From positions 1-12,703 of the forward strand of contig JBAXPW010000037.1 of NCBI GenBank assembly GCA_037132015.1: 12,703 nucleotides of DNA. Direction: 5' to 3'. Origin of the DNA: JBAXPW01 sp037132015 (GTDB taxonomy: Bacteria > Patescibacteriota > Microgenomatia > UBA1406 > GWC2-37-13). Shown here piece by piece: positions 1 through 6,911 of the stretch. Each line of letters starts with the position of its first letter. The stretch's first letter is position 1. Made by a program: the position numbers and the translations under genes. The notes beneath the pieces are model-generated. The model saw only the letters and a list, made by a program, of their open reading frames with translations, was not told where the DNA came from and searched no databases.

Positions 1-63
1 TTTTCATATCCTTGTATTGTATTACAAGTGTTCGGATTCCGTTGAGAACTCATAAATCATTAG

Positions 64-93
64 TTGCAAATATGAACATGTACTGTTTATAAT
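64..93 (+). promoter_or_regulatory. Promoter of the cyclophilin gene, predicted leaderless
   Basis: A -35-like TTGCAA at 64-69 is followed after 18 nt by a perfect TATAAT at 88-93. The ATG at 100 lies where transcription is expected to start, 7 nt past the -10 box, so the mRNA probably begins at or next to the start codon. No Shine-Dalgarno sequence is present. A weak 6-bp hairpin (11-16 with 23-28) lies further upstream; its function is unknown. Confidence 0.7.
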
Positions 94-99
94 ACACAT

Positions 100-816
100 A
101 TGAAACGAGATGTATTAATTGCACTTATATTAGCAATTCTTATTATTGGAGGTGTTTTTGTGTTCTTCAAACAATTCGGAACACAAACTCCTGAAGAAAT
201 ATCAAAACAAACTATTGGAAATCAATCGTCAAATTCAGATACTCAAGTAACTATTCCAACAATAACAACTATTACAAATACAGAAATTCAACCAACAGAA
301 CCTATGAAAAAATCAGGAGCTCCAAAAATGGAAATCGATGCAAACAAAAATTATTCAGCAACCGTTCATACATCAGAGGGTGATATTACAATTGAATTTA
401 ATGCAAAACAAACACCTATAACAGTAAATAATTTTATTTATCTCGCAAAAAAAGGATTTTATAATGACTCTATATTCCACAGAGTTATTAAAGATTTTAT
501 GATTCAGGGAGGCGATCCAACAGGTACTGGTGCAGGTGGACCTGGATATAAATTTAATGATGAAAAATTTGAAGGTGAATACACAAAAGGTACAGTTGCT
601 ATGGCAAATGCAGGTCCAAATACAAATGGAAGTCAATTTTTTATCATGCATGGAAATACTTCTCTTCCAAAAAATTATGTAATATTTGGAAAAGTAACAA
701 AAGGTATTGAGACTGTAGATAAGATTGCTGAAGCACCAGTACAGACAAGTGATTCAGGAGAACAATCAAAACCTGTTAATCCCGTCAAAATTACTTCAAT
801 CGAAGTATCCGAGTAA
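100..816 (+). CDS. Membrane-anchored cyclophilin-type peptidyl-prolyl cis-trans isomerase
   Basis: This protein probably catalyses cis-trans isomerisation of prolyl bonds in exported or surface proteins. The 238-residue product begins with a short basic N-terminus and one hydrophobic segment (about 5-23), which reads as a signal anchor without an obvious lipobox Cys. A Thr/Ser/Gln-rich linker follows (about 27-82), then a cyclophilin domain (about 85-238). Family hallmarks are visible: FHRV at 126-129 with the catalytic Arg128, QGGDP at 136-140, and NGSQFF at 176-181 followed by a FGKV near 196. The domain has the compact length of bacterial cyclophilins. The ATG at 100 is supported by a -10 box immediately upstream. 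The anchor and linker place the enzyme outside the cytoplasmic membrane; that location is inferred. The individual subfamily (PpiA or PpiB-like) cannot be settled from sequence alone. Confidence 0.93.
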   Translation: MKRDVLIALILAILIIGGVFVFFKQFGTQTPEEISKQTIGNQSSNSDTQVTIPTITTITNTEIQPTEPMKKSGAPKMEIDANKNYSATVHTSEGDITIEFNAKQTPITVNNFIYLAKKGFYNDSIFHRVIKDFMIQGGDPTGTGAGGPGYKFNDEKFEGEYTKGTVAMANAGPNTNGSQFFIMHGNTSLPKNYVIFGKVTKGIETVDKIAEAPVQTSDSGEQSKPVNPVKITSIEVSE

Positions 817-901
817 TATTTATTCATATCATATTTGGAATATAATCAAAAATGTGATAGAATTACTTGATCTTATTTCTGCGAGTAAAAACCTTAATTC
901 G

Positions 902-910
902 TGGTATAAT
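902..910 (+). promoter_or_regulatory. Extended -10 promoter of typA
   Basis: TG at 902-903 plus TATAAT at 905-910 forms an extended -10 element. No good -35 is visible at the right distance. Additional TATAAT/TATAAA-like words at 917-922 and 924-929 lie closer to the ATG at 941, so the 5' leader could be about 24 nt or nearly absent. No Shine-Dalgarno sequence is seen. Confidence 0.5.
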
Positions 911-940
911 GTCCTATATAATTTATAAACCTGTATTACT

Positions 941-2794
941 ATGCATATTCGAAACATCGCAATCATAGCTCACGTAGATCACGGCAAAACAACCTTAGTT
1001 GATGCGTTATTAAAACAAACACATACCTTCCGGGACAATCAAAAAGAAATGACAGATACTCTCATCATGGATTCAAATGATCTTGAACGAGAAAAAGGAA
1101 TCACCATTCTTGCAAAAAATACATCCGTATTTTATAAAGATGAAAAAATCAATATTATTGATACTCCCGGACACGCTGACTTCGGTGGAGAAGTTGAACG
1201 AGTATTAAATATGGCAAGTGGAGCACTATTACTTGTCGATGCTGCTGAAGGTCCCCTTCCTCAAACAAAATTCGTTCTCAAAAAAGCACTTGAACACAAA
1301 CTTAAAATCATTCTTCTTATCAATAAAATCGATAAACGAGATGCACGACCAATGGAGATAGTCCATGAAGTTGAAAATTTATTTCTTGAATTAGCAGATG
1401 ATGACGATGCACTAAAATTCACCACACTCTTTGGTGTCGGAAGAGATGGAAAAGTATATAAAGAGCTTCCAGAAGTATATACCTCAGATACACCGGGCGA
1501 TCTAAGACCATTATTTGAAACAATAGTAGATGAGGTTCCAAATAGTGCAATTGATGAAGATAAACCCTTCCAACTTCTTATCTCAACACTCGATTATGAT
1601 AATTATGTTGGAAAAATCTGCATTGGTAAAATCACTCAAGGTAAACTCGCACGCGGACAAAATATCACACTCGTAGATGAACAAAAAATCATTGGTACCT
1701 ATAAAGCAATGAAGCTCTATACGAGTGAAGGATTAAATCGAAAAGAAGTTGAATTAGTTACCGCTGGAGATATCGTAGCTTTAGCAGGTATCGCAGAGCT
1801 TACCATCGGTCAGACCGTAACAGATCCAGCAAATCCTGTTAGTCTTCCAAAAATTGAAGTCGAAGAACCAACAATCAAGATCACAATTGGACCAAACACG
1901 AGCCCACTTTCTGGAAAAGAAGGAAAATATTCCACCTCAAGACAAATAAAAGAACGTCTCCTGAAAGAAAAAGAAACAAATCTTGGTCTACGTATTGAAG
2001 AAGATGTAGAAGGAATTAACTTCTCGGTTTCTGGAAGAGGAGAACTTCATCTCGCAGTCCTCATTGAAACAATGAGACGCGAAGGATATGAATTACAGAT
2101 CTCTAAACCACAAGTCATTTATAAAACAATCGAAGGTAAAATCTGTGAACCTTACGAAGAGGTTACCGTTGACATTCACAAAGATCATTTAGGCGCTATT
2201 AGTGAAGAGTTTGGAAAAAGAAAAGGTCAGATGAGCGACATGAAAACAGATAATAATGATAATGTACGTTTGATTTACAAAATTTCAAGTCAGAATCTTA
2301 TTGGAATAAGAAGTATCCTTATGACAAAAACACGAGGAACAGCAGTCATGAGTAGTTATCTTTTAGGATATGAACCAAAGGGAACAAAAATGGAAACAGT
2401 ACGTAACGGCGCTCTTATTGCTACACAAGCAGGAACATCTATGTCATATGGACTTATCAATGCACAAGAACGAGGAACATTATTTATCTCGACTGGCGTT
2501 GAAGTTTACGAAGGTATGGTTGTAGGAGTATCTACTCGAGAAATGGATGTTGAAGTCAACGTCTGCAAATCAAAACAATTGACAAATAACCGTTCTTCAG
2601 GAGAAGGTGTTTCAGTAGGAATCGAGCCTCCAACGGTCTTGAGCCTTGAACAATGTCTTGATTTTATAGGCGATGATGAATTGCTTGAAGCAACTCCCAT
2701 AAGTTTACGACTTAGAAAACGATTTTTAAACGAAGCACAGCGAAGAGTCAACAAAAGACGTGAACAAGACATAGCGCGTAGTCAAAAGGGATAA
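941..2794 (+). CDS. typA: Translational GTPase TypA/BipA
   Basis: TypA/BipA is a ribosome-binding GTPase of the EF-G/LepA class, linked to 50S assembly and stress or low-temperature growth. The 617-residue product has the usual family length. Visible G motifs are AHVDHGKTT near 10-18 (G1), the switch I sequence EREKGITI near 49-55, DTPGHAD at 74-80 (G3) and NKID at 128-131 (G4). The C-terminal half carries EF-G-like domains, including the SGRGELHLAVL segment and an REGYELQISKPQV segment characteristic of TypA. The end of the protein is Lys/Arg-rich, as in TypA. The gene stands alone, with its own promoter and about 120-140 nt of non-coding sequence on each side. A TypA assignment is preferred over LepA because of this C-terminal region. 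Confidence 0.97.
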   Translation: MHIRNIAIIAHVDHGKTTLVDALLKQTHTFRDNQKEMTDTLIMDSNDLEREKGITILAKNTSVFYKDEKINIIDTPGHADFGGEVERVLNMASGALLLVDAAEGPLPQTKFVLKKALEHKLKIILLINKIDKRDARPMEIVHEVENLFLELADDDDALKFTTLFGVGRDGKVYKELPEVYTSDTPGDLRPLFETIVDEVPNSAIDEDKPFQLLISTLDYDNYVGKICIGKITQGKLARGQNITLVDEQKIIGTYKAMKLYTSEGLNRKEVELVTAGDIVALAGIAELTIGQTVTDPANPVSLPKIEVEEPTIKITIGPNTSPLSGKEGKYSTSRQIKERLLKEKETNLGLRIEEDVEGINFSVSGRGELHLAVLIETMRREGYELQISKPQVIYKTIEGKICEPYEEVTVDIHKDHLGAISEEFGKRKGQMSDMKTDNNDNVRLIYKISSQNLIGIRSILMTKTRGTAVMSSYLLGYEPKGTKMETVRNGALIATQAGTSMSYGLINAQERGTLFISTGVEVYEGMVVGVSTREMDVEVNVCKSKQLTNNRSSGEGVSVGIEPPTVLSLEQCLDFIGDDELLEATPISLRLRKRFLNEAQRRVNKRREQDIARSQKG

Positions 2795-2815
2795 TCAGCT
2801 AATAATAAGCGGTGG

Positions 2816-2864
2816 GTAGTTTGTAAAGAAAAGTCTGAAATTTTAGATATATCTTACAAACTAC
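2816..2864. repeat. Perfect 11-bp inverted repeat with nested palindrome downstream of typA
   Basis: GTAGTTTGTAA at 2816-2826 is perfectly complementary to TTACAAACTAC at 2854-2864, leaving a 27-nt spacer. Inside the spacer, 2834-2847 is a second near-palindrome (TCT...AGA, seven pairs including one G-T). The element lies 20 nt after the typA stop. It could be a transcript-end stem-loop, but there is no U-run after it, so a classical intrinsic terminator is not supported. Confidence 0.6.
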
Positions 2865-2916
2865 TCTCTACATTCTACCAACTAAAATCTACCTACTAGC
2901 AACTCTCTACTTTCCC

Positions 2917-2925
2917 TGCTATACT
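2917..2925 (+). promoter_or_regulatory. Extended -10 promoter of tmk
   Basis: TGC followed by TATACT at 2920-2925 forms an extended -10. A poor -35 (TAGCAA at 2897-2902) sits 17 nt upstream. The ATG at 2936 is 10 nt downstream, which predicts a leader of only about 3-5 nt. Confidence 0.55.
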
Positions 2926-2935
2926 AATACTCAAT

Positions 2936-3613
2936 ATGAAAAATGGAGGTAAACTTATCGTTATAGATGGGGGAGATGGATCGGGAAAAACAGTTCAAGC
3001 CAAATCACTCATCAAACATCTTGAATCGCTCAAAATACCTGTCAAATACGTAGATTTTCCTCAATATGATCAATTTTATGGAAAAATTATCAAACGTTTT
3101 CTCAATGGAGAATTTGGGAAACTAGAAGAAGTTTCACCGTATTTAAGCTCAATTCCGTATGCGCTAGATAGAGCATCAATAAGAGATGAGTTGATTACAT
3201 TTTTAAACACTGGTGGATATGTAATTGCTAATAGATATGCTACATCAAACCTGGCACATCAAACCGCAAAAATTAAATCAGTTGTAGAAAAAGAGAAATA
3301 CATCAATTGGTCAGAAGAATTTGAATACAACCGATTAGGAATTCCACGAGAAGATATTGTCATATACCTCCATGTACCATGGAAAATCTCTGTACAACTC
3401 ACAGATACGAGAGCAGAAAGAAAAAATATTCAAAAAGACATTGCAGAAAGCAACCATACACACATGGAAATCACTGAAGCAACCTATCTCAATCTGACAG
3501 AACGTTTTCTACATTGGAATAAAATATCATGTACGGAACAAGGTAAACTTTTGAGTAAAAAAGCCATTCATGAAAAAGTTATCGAGCTACTGAAAAGAAA
3601 GAACTTTATATGA
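2936..3613 (+). CDS. tmk: Thymidylate kinase (dTMP kinase)
   Basis: This enzyme phosphorylates dTMP to dTDP in the cytoplasm, on the route to dTTP. The 225-residue product has a P-loop GGDGSGKT at about 12-19, a DFPQYD segment near 40-45 corresponding to the substrate-binding region, and NRYATSNLAHQ at about 99-109. That last segment matches the DRY...S..AxQ motif, with Asn replacing the usual Asp. A LID-like region rich in Arg, Lys and Gln follows (about 157-170). Length fits the family, which is typically 200-220 residues. The ATG at 2936 keeps the P-loop at its usual distance from the N-terminus and follows a good -10 box. It is a single-gene transcription unit by appearance. Confidence 0.92.
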   Translation: MKNGGKLIVIDGGDGSGKTVQAKSLIKHLESLKIPVKYVDFPQYDQFYGKIIKRFLNGEFGKLEEVSPYLSSIPYALDRASIRDELITFLNTGGYVIANRYATSNLAHQTAKIKSVVEKEKYINWSEEFEYNRLGIPREDIVIYLHVPWKISVQLTDTRAERKNIQKDIAESNHTHMEITEATYLNLTERFLHWNKISCTEQGKLLSKKAIHEKVIELLKRKNFI

Positions 3614-3639
3614 TTTGTTTAGCTAATAGTAAATTTTAA

Positions 3640-3680
3640 CTTTAGACTTTCGACTTTAGACTTTCGACTTTAGACTTTTT
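3640..3680 (+). repeat. CTTT(A/C)GA heptad microsatellite
   Basis: A 14-bp unit, CTTTAGACTTTCGA, is repeated 2.8 times (3640-3653, 3654-3667, 3668-3680). It can also be read as alternating heptads CTTTAGA and CTTTCGA. The same words recur at 7876, 8103 and 8211, making this a dispersed family of the genome. It lies between tmk and the promoter at 3704. Confidence 0.85.
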
Positions 3681-3703
3681 CAATTATATTCAACTCATTC
3701 TTT

Positions 3704-3732
3704 TTGACAACTCTTCTCGTTCATGCTATTAT
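3704..3732 (+). promoter_or_regulatory. Near-consensus sigma-70-type promoter, predicted leaderless
   Basis: TTGACA at 3704-3709, a 17-nt spacer, and TGC-TATTAT (-10 at 3727-3732) form an almost ideal promoter. The ATG at 3739 is exactly at the expected transcription start. It should drive the small Ig-like gene together with galU. Confidence 0.8.
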
Positions 3733-3738
3733 TCTTCT

Positions 3739-4161
3739 ATGGGAAAATTAGATAAAAAATTCATTGCACTTCTCGGCGTTTTTTTTCTTTCATTTTTGTT
3801 ATTTATATCACTACTCTTTTTTAGAGACAATATAAGCATGATCACGCGCGCATCTGAAGATACACAACCATCCGCAGAAAAATCATTAATATTTGCGTGG
3901 CCTCTTCAAACAAAAATCACAGATAATACACCAATAAAAATATCCGTATTTGTACGAAGTGTCAGTGGAAAACCAATAGAGAACAAAGTCATTATGATCA
4001 AAACTTCACTTGGACAATTGAATGTTTCATCTGGAGCTTCGGATAAACAAGGTAAAGCAGAATTTGAACTATCCTCACGAGAAGCAGGAGAAGCAAAATT
4101 AGATGTTACTATAGATAATACTTTACAAATCAAACAATCAGTTACTGTTAAATTTGAATAA
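3739..4161 (+). CDS. Small membrane-anchored protein with an Ig-like (Big_1/invasin-like) domain
   Basis: The specific function of this 140-residue protein is not recognised. It has a basic start followed by one strong hydrophobic segment (about 7-28), then a short linker and a beta-rich domain (about 48-140). The order of motifs in that domain (PIKISVFVRSVSGKPIENK, then SLGQLN, then DKQGKAEFELSS, ending in a VTVKFE strand) resembles bacterial Ig-like domains of the Big_1 type, which occur in surface adhesins and polysaccharide-associated proteins. The topology suggests an N-terminal membrane anchor with a single extracellular Ig fold. The gene is followed after 1 nt by galU, so the two are very probably co-transcribed and possibly translationally coupled. 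A role at the cell envelope is inferred from this topology and neighbour. Confidence 0.8.
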   Translation: MGKLDKKFIALLGVFFLSFLLFISLLFFRDNISMITRASEDTQPSAEKSLIFAWPLQTKITDNTPIKISVFVRSVSGKPIENKVIMIKTSLGQLNVSSGASDKQGKAEFELSSREAGEAKLDVTIDNTLQIKQSVTVKFE

Positions 4162-4162
4162 T

Positions 4163-5053
4163 ATGAAAATAAGAAAAGCCGTGATTCCTGCTGCAGGTTT
4201 TGGTACTCGATTTTTGCCACAAACAAAAGCGATGCCAAAAGAGATGTTACCAGTAGTAGATAAACCAATAATTCAATACATCGTCGAAGAGCTTGTTGAG
4301 GCTGGCATTGAAGACATTATTATTGTAACAGGATATCACAAACGTACCATTGAGGATCATTTTGATATGCCAAATAAGGAACTTCTTGAAAATTTGAAAA
4401 TGGGGGGAGAAAAGAAAAAATATCTCATTGAACAAGTAGAGCGAATAGGTAACCTTGCTAATATTTGCTACGTACGTCAAAAAGGTCCCTATGGCAACGG
4501 AACTCCTTTATTAAACGTAAAGCACCTCATAGGTGATGAACCTTTTATATATACGTGGAGTGATGATTTTATCGTATCAAGTCCCTCTAGATTTGTACAA
4601 CTTATCAATGCGTATAATAAGTATAAAGTACCATGTCTTGGGAGTATTCGCCTTACAAAAGATGAAGATTATGATCGATATGGAGTAGCAGGTGGTAAAA
4701 CAGTTGAAGATGGTATTATTGATATTGAAACAATTATTGAAAAACCGGGAAAGGCAAAAGCACCTTCAAATCTAGCGAATGTCTCTGGATTTTTGTTTAC
4801 TCCTGATATATTTAATTACCTTGAACGAGCAATGAGCGCATTAGGACCAAATGATGAATTATATTATAATGACGCTCTAAAGCTAATGCTAAATGATGGT
4901 AAGAAAATATACGCAATAGAGATCAAAGGTGGTAAATATTATGACACAGGTAACAAAATCGAATATCTAAAAACAATGATAGATTTTGCATTGCGACACC
5001 CTGAAATTAAAGATGAATTTAAGTCTTATATCAAAAGCCTCGATCTAAGTTGA
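4163..5053 (+). CDS. galU: UTP--glucose-1-phosphate uridylyltransferase (UDP-glucose pyrophosphorylase)
   Basis: This enzyme makes UDP-glucose and PPi from UTP and glucose-1-phosphate, supplying sugar for surface polysaccharides and glycolipids. The N-terminus shows the nucleotidyltransferase signature AAGFGTRFLPQTK at about 10-22 and PKEMLP at about 25-30. Further on are VRQKGPYGNG near 104-113, a SDD metal-binding segment near 133-135, and IIEKPGKAKAPSN near 190-202, matching the GalU-specific VEKP..APSN motif. At about 296 residues it has the usual GalU length. The ATG at 4163, 1 nt after the preceding stop, is chosen over the TTG at 4154, which would overlap the upstream gene and add three residues. 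GalU is favoured over RmlA-type thymidylyltransferases because of the longer N-terminal signature. Confidence 0.94.
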   Translation: MKIRKAVIPAAGFGTRFLPQTKAMPKEMLPVVDKPIIQYIVEELVEAGIEDIIIVTGYHKRTIEDHFDMPNKELLENLKMGGEKKKYLIEQVERIGNLANICYVRQKGPYGNGTPLLNVKHLIGDEPFIYTWSDDFIVSSPSRFVQLINAYNKYKVPCLGSIRLTKDEDYDRYGVAGGKTVEDGIIDIETIIEKPGKAKAPSNLANVSGFLFTPDIFNYLERAMSALGPNDELYYNDALKLMLNDGKKIYAIEIKGGKYYDTGNKIEYLKTMIDFALRHPEIKDEFKSYIKSLDLS

Positions 5054-5082
5054 GCAAATATGTGAGGTGTAGGTATATAGAC

Positions 5083-5111
5083 TTGCAAAATCGGTCAATT
5101 CTTGATAGAAT
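5083..5111 (+). promoter_or_regulatory. Promoter of the rpsB-tsf-frr operon, predicted leaderless
   Basis: TTGCAA at 5083-5088, a 17-nt spacer, and an extended -10 (TGA followed by TAGAAT at 5106-5111) precede the ATG at 5120 by 8 nt. This also argues against the TTG at 5102 as the rpsB start, because that codon overlaps the -10 element. Confidence 0.72.
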
Positions 5112-5119
5112 CAAATGCT

Positions 5120-5824
5120 ATGAATGATACACAATTGAGTCCAACATTGGTTAAAGAAGCGAAGTCGTTATTTGACATGGGTGCGCATCTTGGCCATAAA
5201 AAAAACCGTTTACATCCAAAAGCTCGTAAATACGTATACAAAATCATGAATGGAGTATCCATCATTGATCTCAGTATGACCGTTACTATGCTTGACAAAG
5301 CAAAAAATCAGCTTAAAGAGCTTGCCAAAGAAGAAAAAATACTTTTGGTAGTTGCTACAAAAAAAATCATTAGTCAATACACCGCTGAAACATGTGAGAA
5401 AAATAAAGTGGCATACATCACTTCAAAATGGCTTCCCGGACTATTAACAAACTTTGATACAATCATCAAAAACGTTAAGAGTATGAATGAATTGCGCGCA
5501 GATAAAGAAAGTGGAGCATGGGATAAATATGTCAAACACGAACGTATTTCATTAGACAAAAAATTATCAAAACTTGAAAAGTTCTACAAAGGACTCACTA
5601 ATATAACTAAAAAACCTGATGCCTTATTGATAGTAGATATCAAGAAGGAAAAAAATGCAGTAAAAGAAGGAACAGCACACAATTTACCACTTATATCTGT
5701 TGTTGATACTAATTCTAATCCTGAATTAGTAGATACTCCAATCATCATCAATGATGATTCACCTTCTGTAATGCAACGGGTCATAGCAGACTTGGTTGAA
5801 GCATACGCAAGTGGACGTGGTTAA
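5120..5824 (+). CDS. rpsB: 30S ribosomal protein S2
   Basis: S2 binds the 30S head-body junction and helps recruit S1 where that protein is present. The product is 234 residues from the ATG at 5120. Family features include the N-terminal GAHLGHKKNRLHPK segment, a KWLPGLLTN segment equivalent to the usual RWLGGxLTN, a VDIKKEKNAVKEG segment, and the VDTNSNPELVD...NDD motif near the C-terminus. The alternative TTG at 5102 would add six residues but sits inside the promoter, so the ATG is preferred. Length is close to the bacterial average and the C-terminus is short, without the extra acidic tail some bacteria have. It is the first gene of rpsB-tsf-frr, with tsf 21 nt downstream. Confidence 0.96.
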   Translation: MNDTQLSPTLVKEAKSLFDMGAHLGHKKNRLHPKARKYVYKIMNGVSIIDLSMTVTMLDKAKNQLKELAKEEKILLVVATKKIISQYTAETCEKNKVAYITSKWLPGLLTNFDTIIKNVKSMNELRADKESGAWDKYVKHERISLDKKLSKLEKFYKGLTNITKKPDALLIVDIKKEKNAVKEGTAHNLPLISVVDTNSNPELVDTPIIINDDSPSVMQRVIADLVEAYASGRG

Positions 5825-5845
5825 TAATATATTTAATTTGAAATC

Positions 5846-6304
5846 ATGGCAGTAGATTTTGGTAAATTAAAACAACTTCGTGAGGAAACAGGAATATCTT
5901 TTTCGCTGTGCAAAAGAGCATTGGACGAAACTAACAACGACATAGAAGCATCTAAAAAGAAAATGAGTGAATGGGGTGCAAAAAAAGCAACAGAAAAATC
6001 AGACCGATCAACGGATCAAGGAGGCATTTTTAGTTATGTTCATCATAATAGAAAAATTGCATCTCTCATTGAGCTTTTGAGTGAAACTGATTTTGTGTCT
6101 GGTAACGCAGAATTTCAAAAACTCGGAAACGAAATAGCTATGCAAGTTGCAACAGTACGAGCAGAAACAGTAGAACAACTTCTTGAAAGTATTTACATCA
6201 GAGATGCCAGTAAAAAAATAAGTGATCTTATTAAAGATGCAGTGCTTAAATTTGGAGAAAATATAAAACTTTCACGATTTGTTCGTTGGGAAATAGGTGC
6301 TTAA
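5846..6304 (+). CDS. tsf: Elongation factor Ts, unusually short form
   Basis: EF-Ts exchanges GDP for GTP on EF-Tu. The N-terminal UBA-like domain is clear (LREETGISFSLCKRALDE at about 11-28), as is the core TDFV at 81-84 that inserts near the EF-Tu nucleotide site. The C-terminus (KFGENIKLSRFVRWEIGA) corresponds to the end of the Thermus-type protein. The product is only 152 residues, against about 196 in Thermus and about 283 in E. coli. From memory of the Thermus sequence, the missing part is the helical stretch between the N-terminal core and the closing KIGEN...FELGA segment. Both ends are intact, so this is a compact form, not a truncated gene. It lies 21 nt after rpsB and 30 nt before frr. 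Confidence 0.93.
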   Translation: MAVDFGKLKQLREETGISFSLCKRALDETNNDIEASKKKMSEWGAKKATEKSDRSTDQGGIFSYVHHNRKIASLIELLSETDFVSGNAEFQKLGNEIAMQVATVRAETVEQLLESIYIRDASKKISDLIKDAVLKFGENIKLSRFVRWEIGA

Positions 6305-6334
6305 TTTTTCCATTTTAATCATTCATATTTTATC

Positions 6335-6895
6335 ATGAATCCTCTAGTATCAGATTTCAAACAAAGCTGTCAACGAATTATTGCTCAGATGAAAGAAGAT
6401 CTTAAAACTATCCGTACAGGTCGAGCTAGTGCTTCGATGGTAGAAGGAATGATAGTAGAAGCATATGGAGGATCAACAAAACTAAAACTTATGGAAATGG
6501 CAGCCATAACAACTGAAGGCTCATCACTTATTGTAATACAACCTTTTGATCCAGCCACATCAACAGAAATAGAAAAAGCAATTCAAAAATCACCTCTTGG
6601 CCTTTCTCCTTCACCACAAGGAACTCGTATTTTAGTTAAAATACCTCCTCTTTCTCAAGAACAACGAGAAAAGATGATGAAAATGGTGAGCCAGATGATA
6701 GAAGATAAAAAAGGAATGACTCGTAATGAACGAGATAATGCACGTAAGAAGATTAAAGCGCAGTTTGATGCTAAAGACCTAACAGAAGATCAGAAATACA
6801 AACTTGAAAAAGATATAGACACTACTATTCAAGGAATAAATGATGAAATTCAAAAAATTAAAGATCTCAAAGAAACAGAGTTGATGGAAGTCTAA
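6335..6895 (+). CDS. frr: Ribosome recycling factor
   Basis: RRF acts with EF-G to split post-termination ribosomes. The 186-residue product matches the family's length of about 185. Recognisable parts are RTGRAS at about 27-32, the IQPFDPATSTEIEKAI segment (about 68-83), the PQGTRILVKIPPLSQEQRE stretch, and a C-terminal three-helix-bundle half rich in Lys and Glu. It is the last gene of the rpsB-tsf-frr operon. The uridylate kinase gene pyrH, usually located between tsf and frr, is absent here. The stop lies 16 nt from the end of the convergent kinase-like gene, with no visible terminator between them. Confidence 0.96.
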   Translation: MNPLVSDFKQSCQRIIAQMKEDLKTIRTGRASASMVEGMIVEAYGGSTKLKLMEMAAITTEGSSLIVIQPFDPATSTEIEKAIQKSPLGLSPSPQGTRILVKIPPLSQEQREKMMKMVSQMIEDKKGMTRNERDNARKKIKAQFDAKDLTEDQKYKLEKDIDTTIQGINDEIQKIKDLKETELMEV

Positions 6896-6911
6896 ACTTG
6901 ATCTACATAAT

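Noticed and set aside
11..28. Hairpin CTTGTA...TACAAG near the window start as a terminator
   Set aside because: Six-bp stem, AT-rich, with no T-run after it; too weak to call.
373..651. Minus-strand open frame of 92 codons
   Set aside because: Lies fully inside the cyclophilin gene; Cys- and Ile-rich antisense shadow with no motif.
725..928. Plus-strand open frame crossing the end of the cyclophilin gene and the typA promoter
   Set aside because: Overlaps coding sequence in another frame and continues through the -10 region of typA; no motif.
4154..4162. TTG start for galU overlapping the upstream gene
   Set aside because: An ATG with full family match begins at 4163, and the three extra residues have no counterpart in GalU proteins.
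3906..4268. Minus-strand open frame of 120 codons spanning two genes
   Set aside because: Overlaps the Ig-like gene and the conserved N-terminal motif of galU; composition is that of a shadow frame.
6896..6911. Bidirectional terminator between the convergent frr and kinase-like genes
   Set aside because: The 16-nt gap has no inverted repeat or T-run that could be supported.
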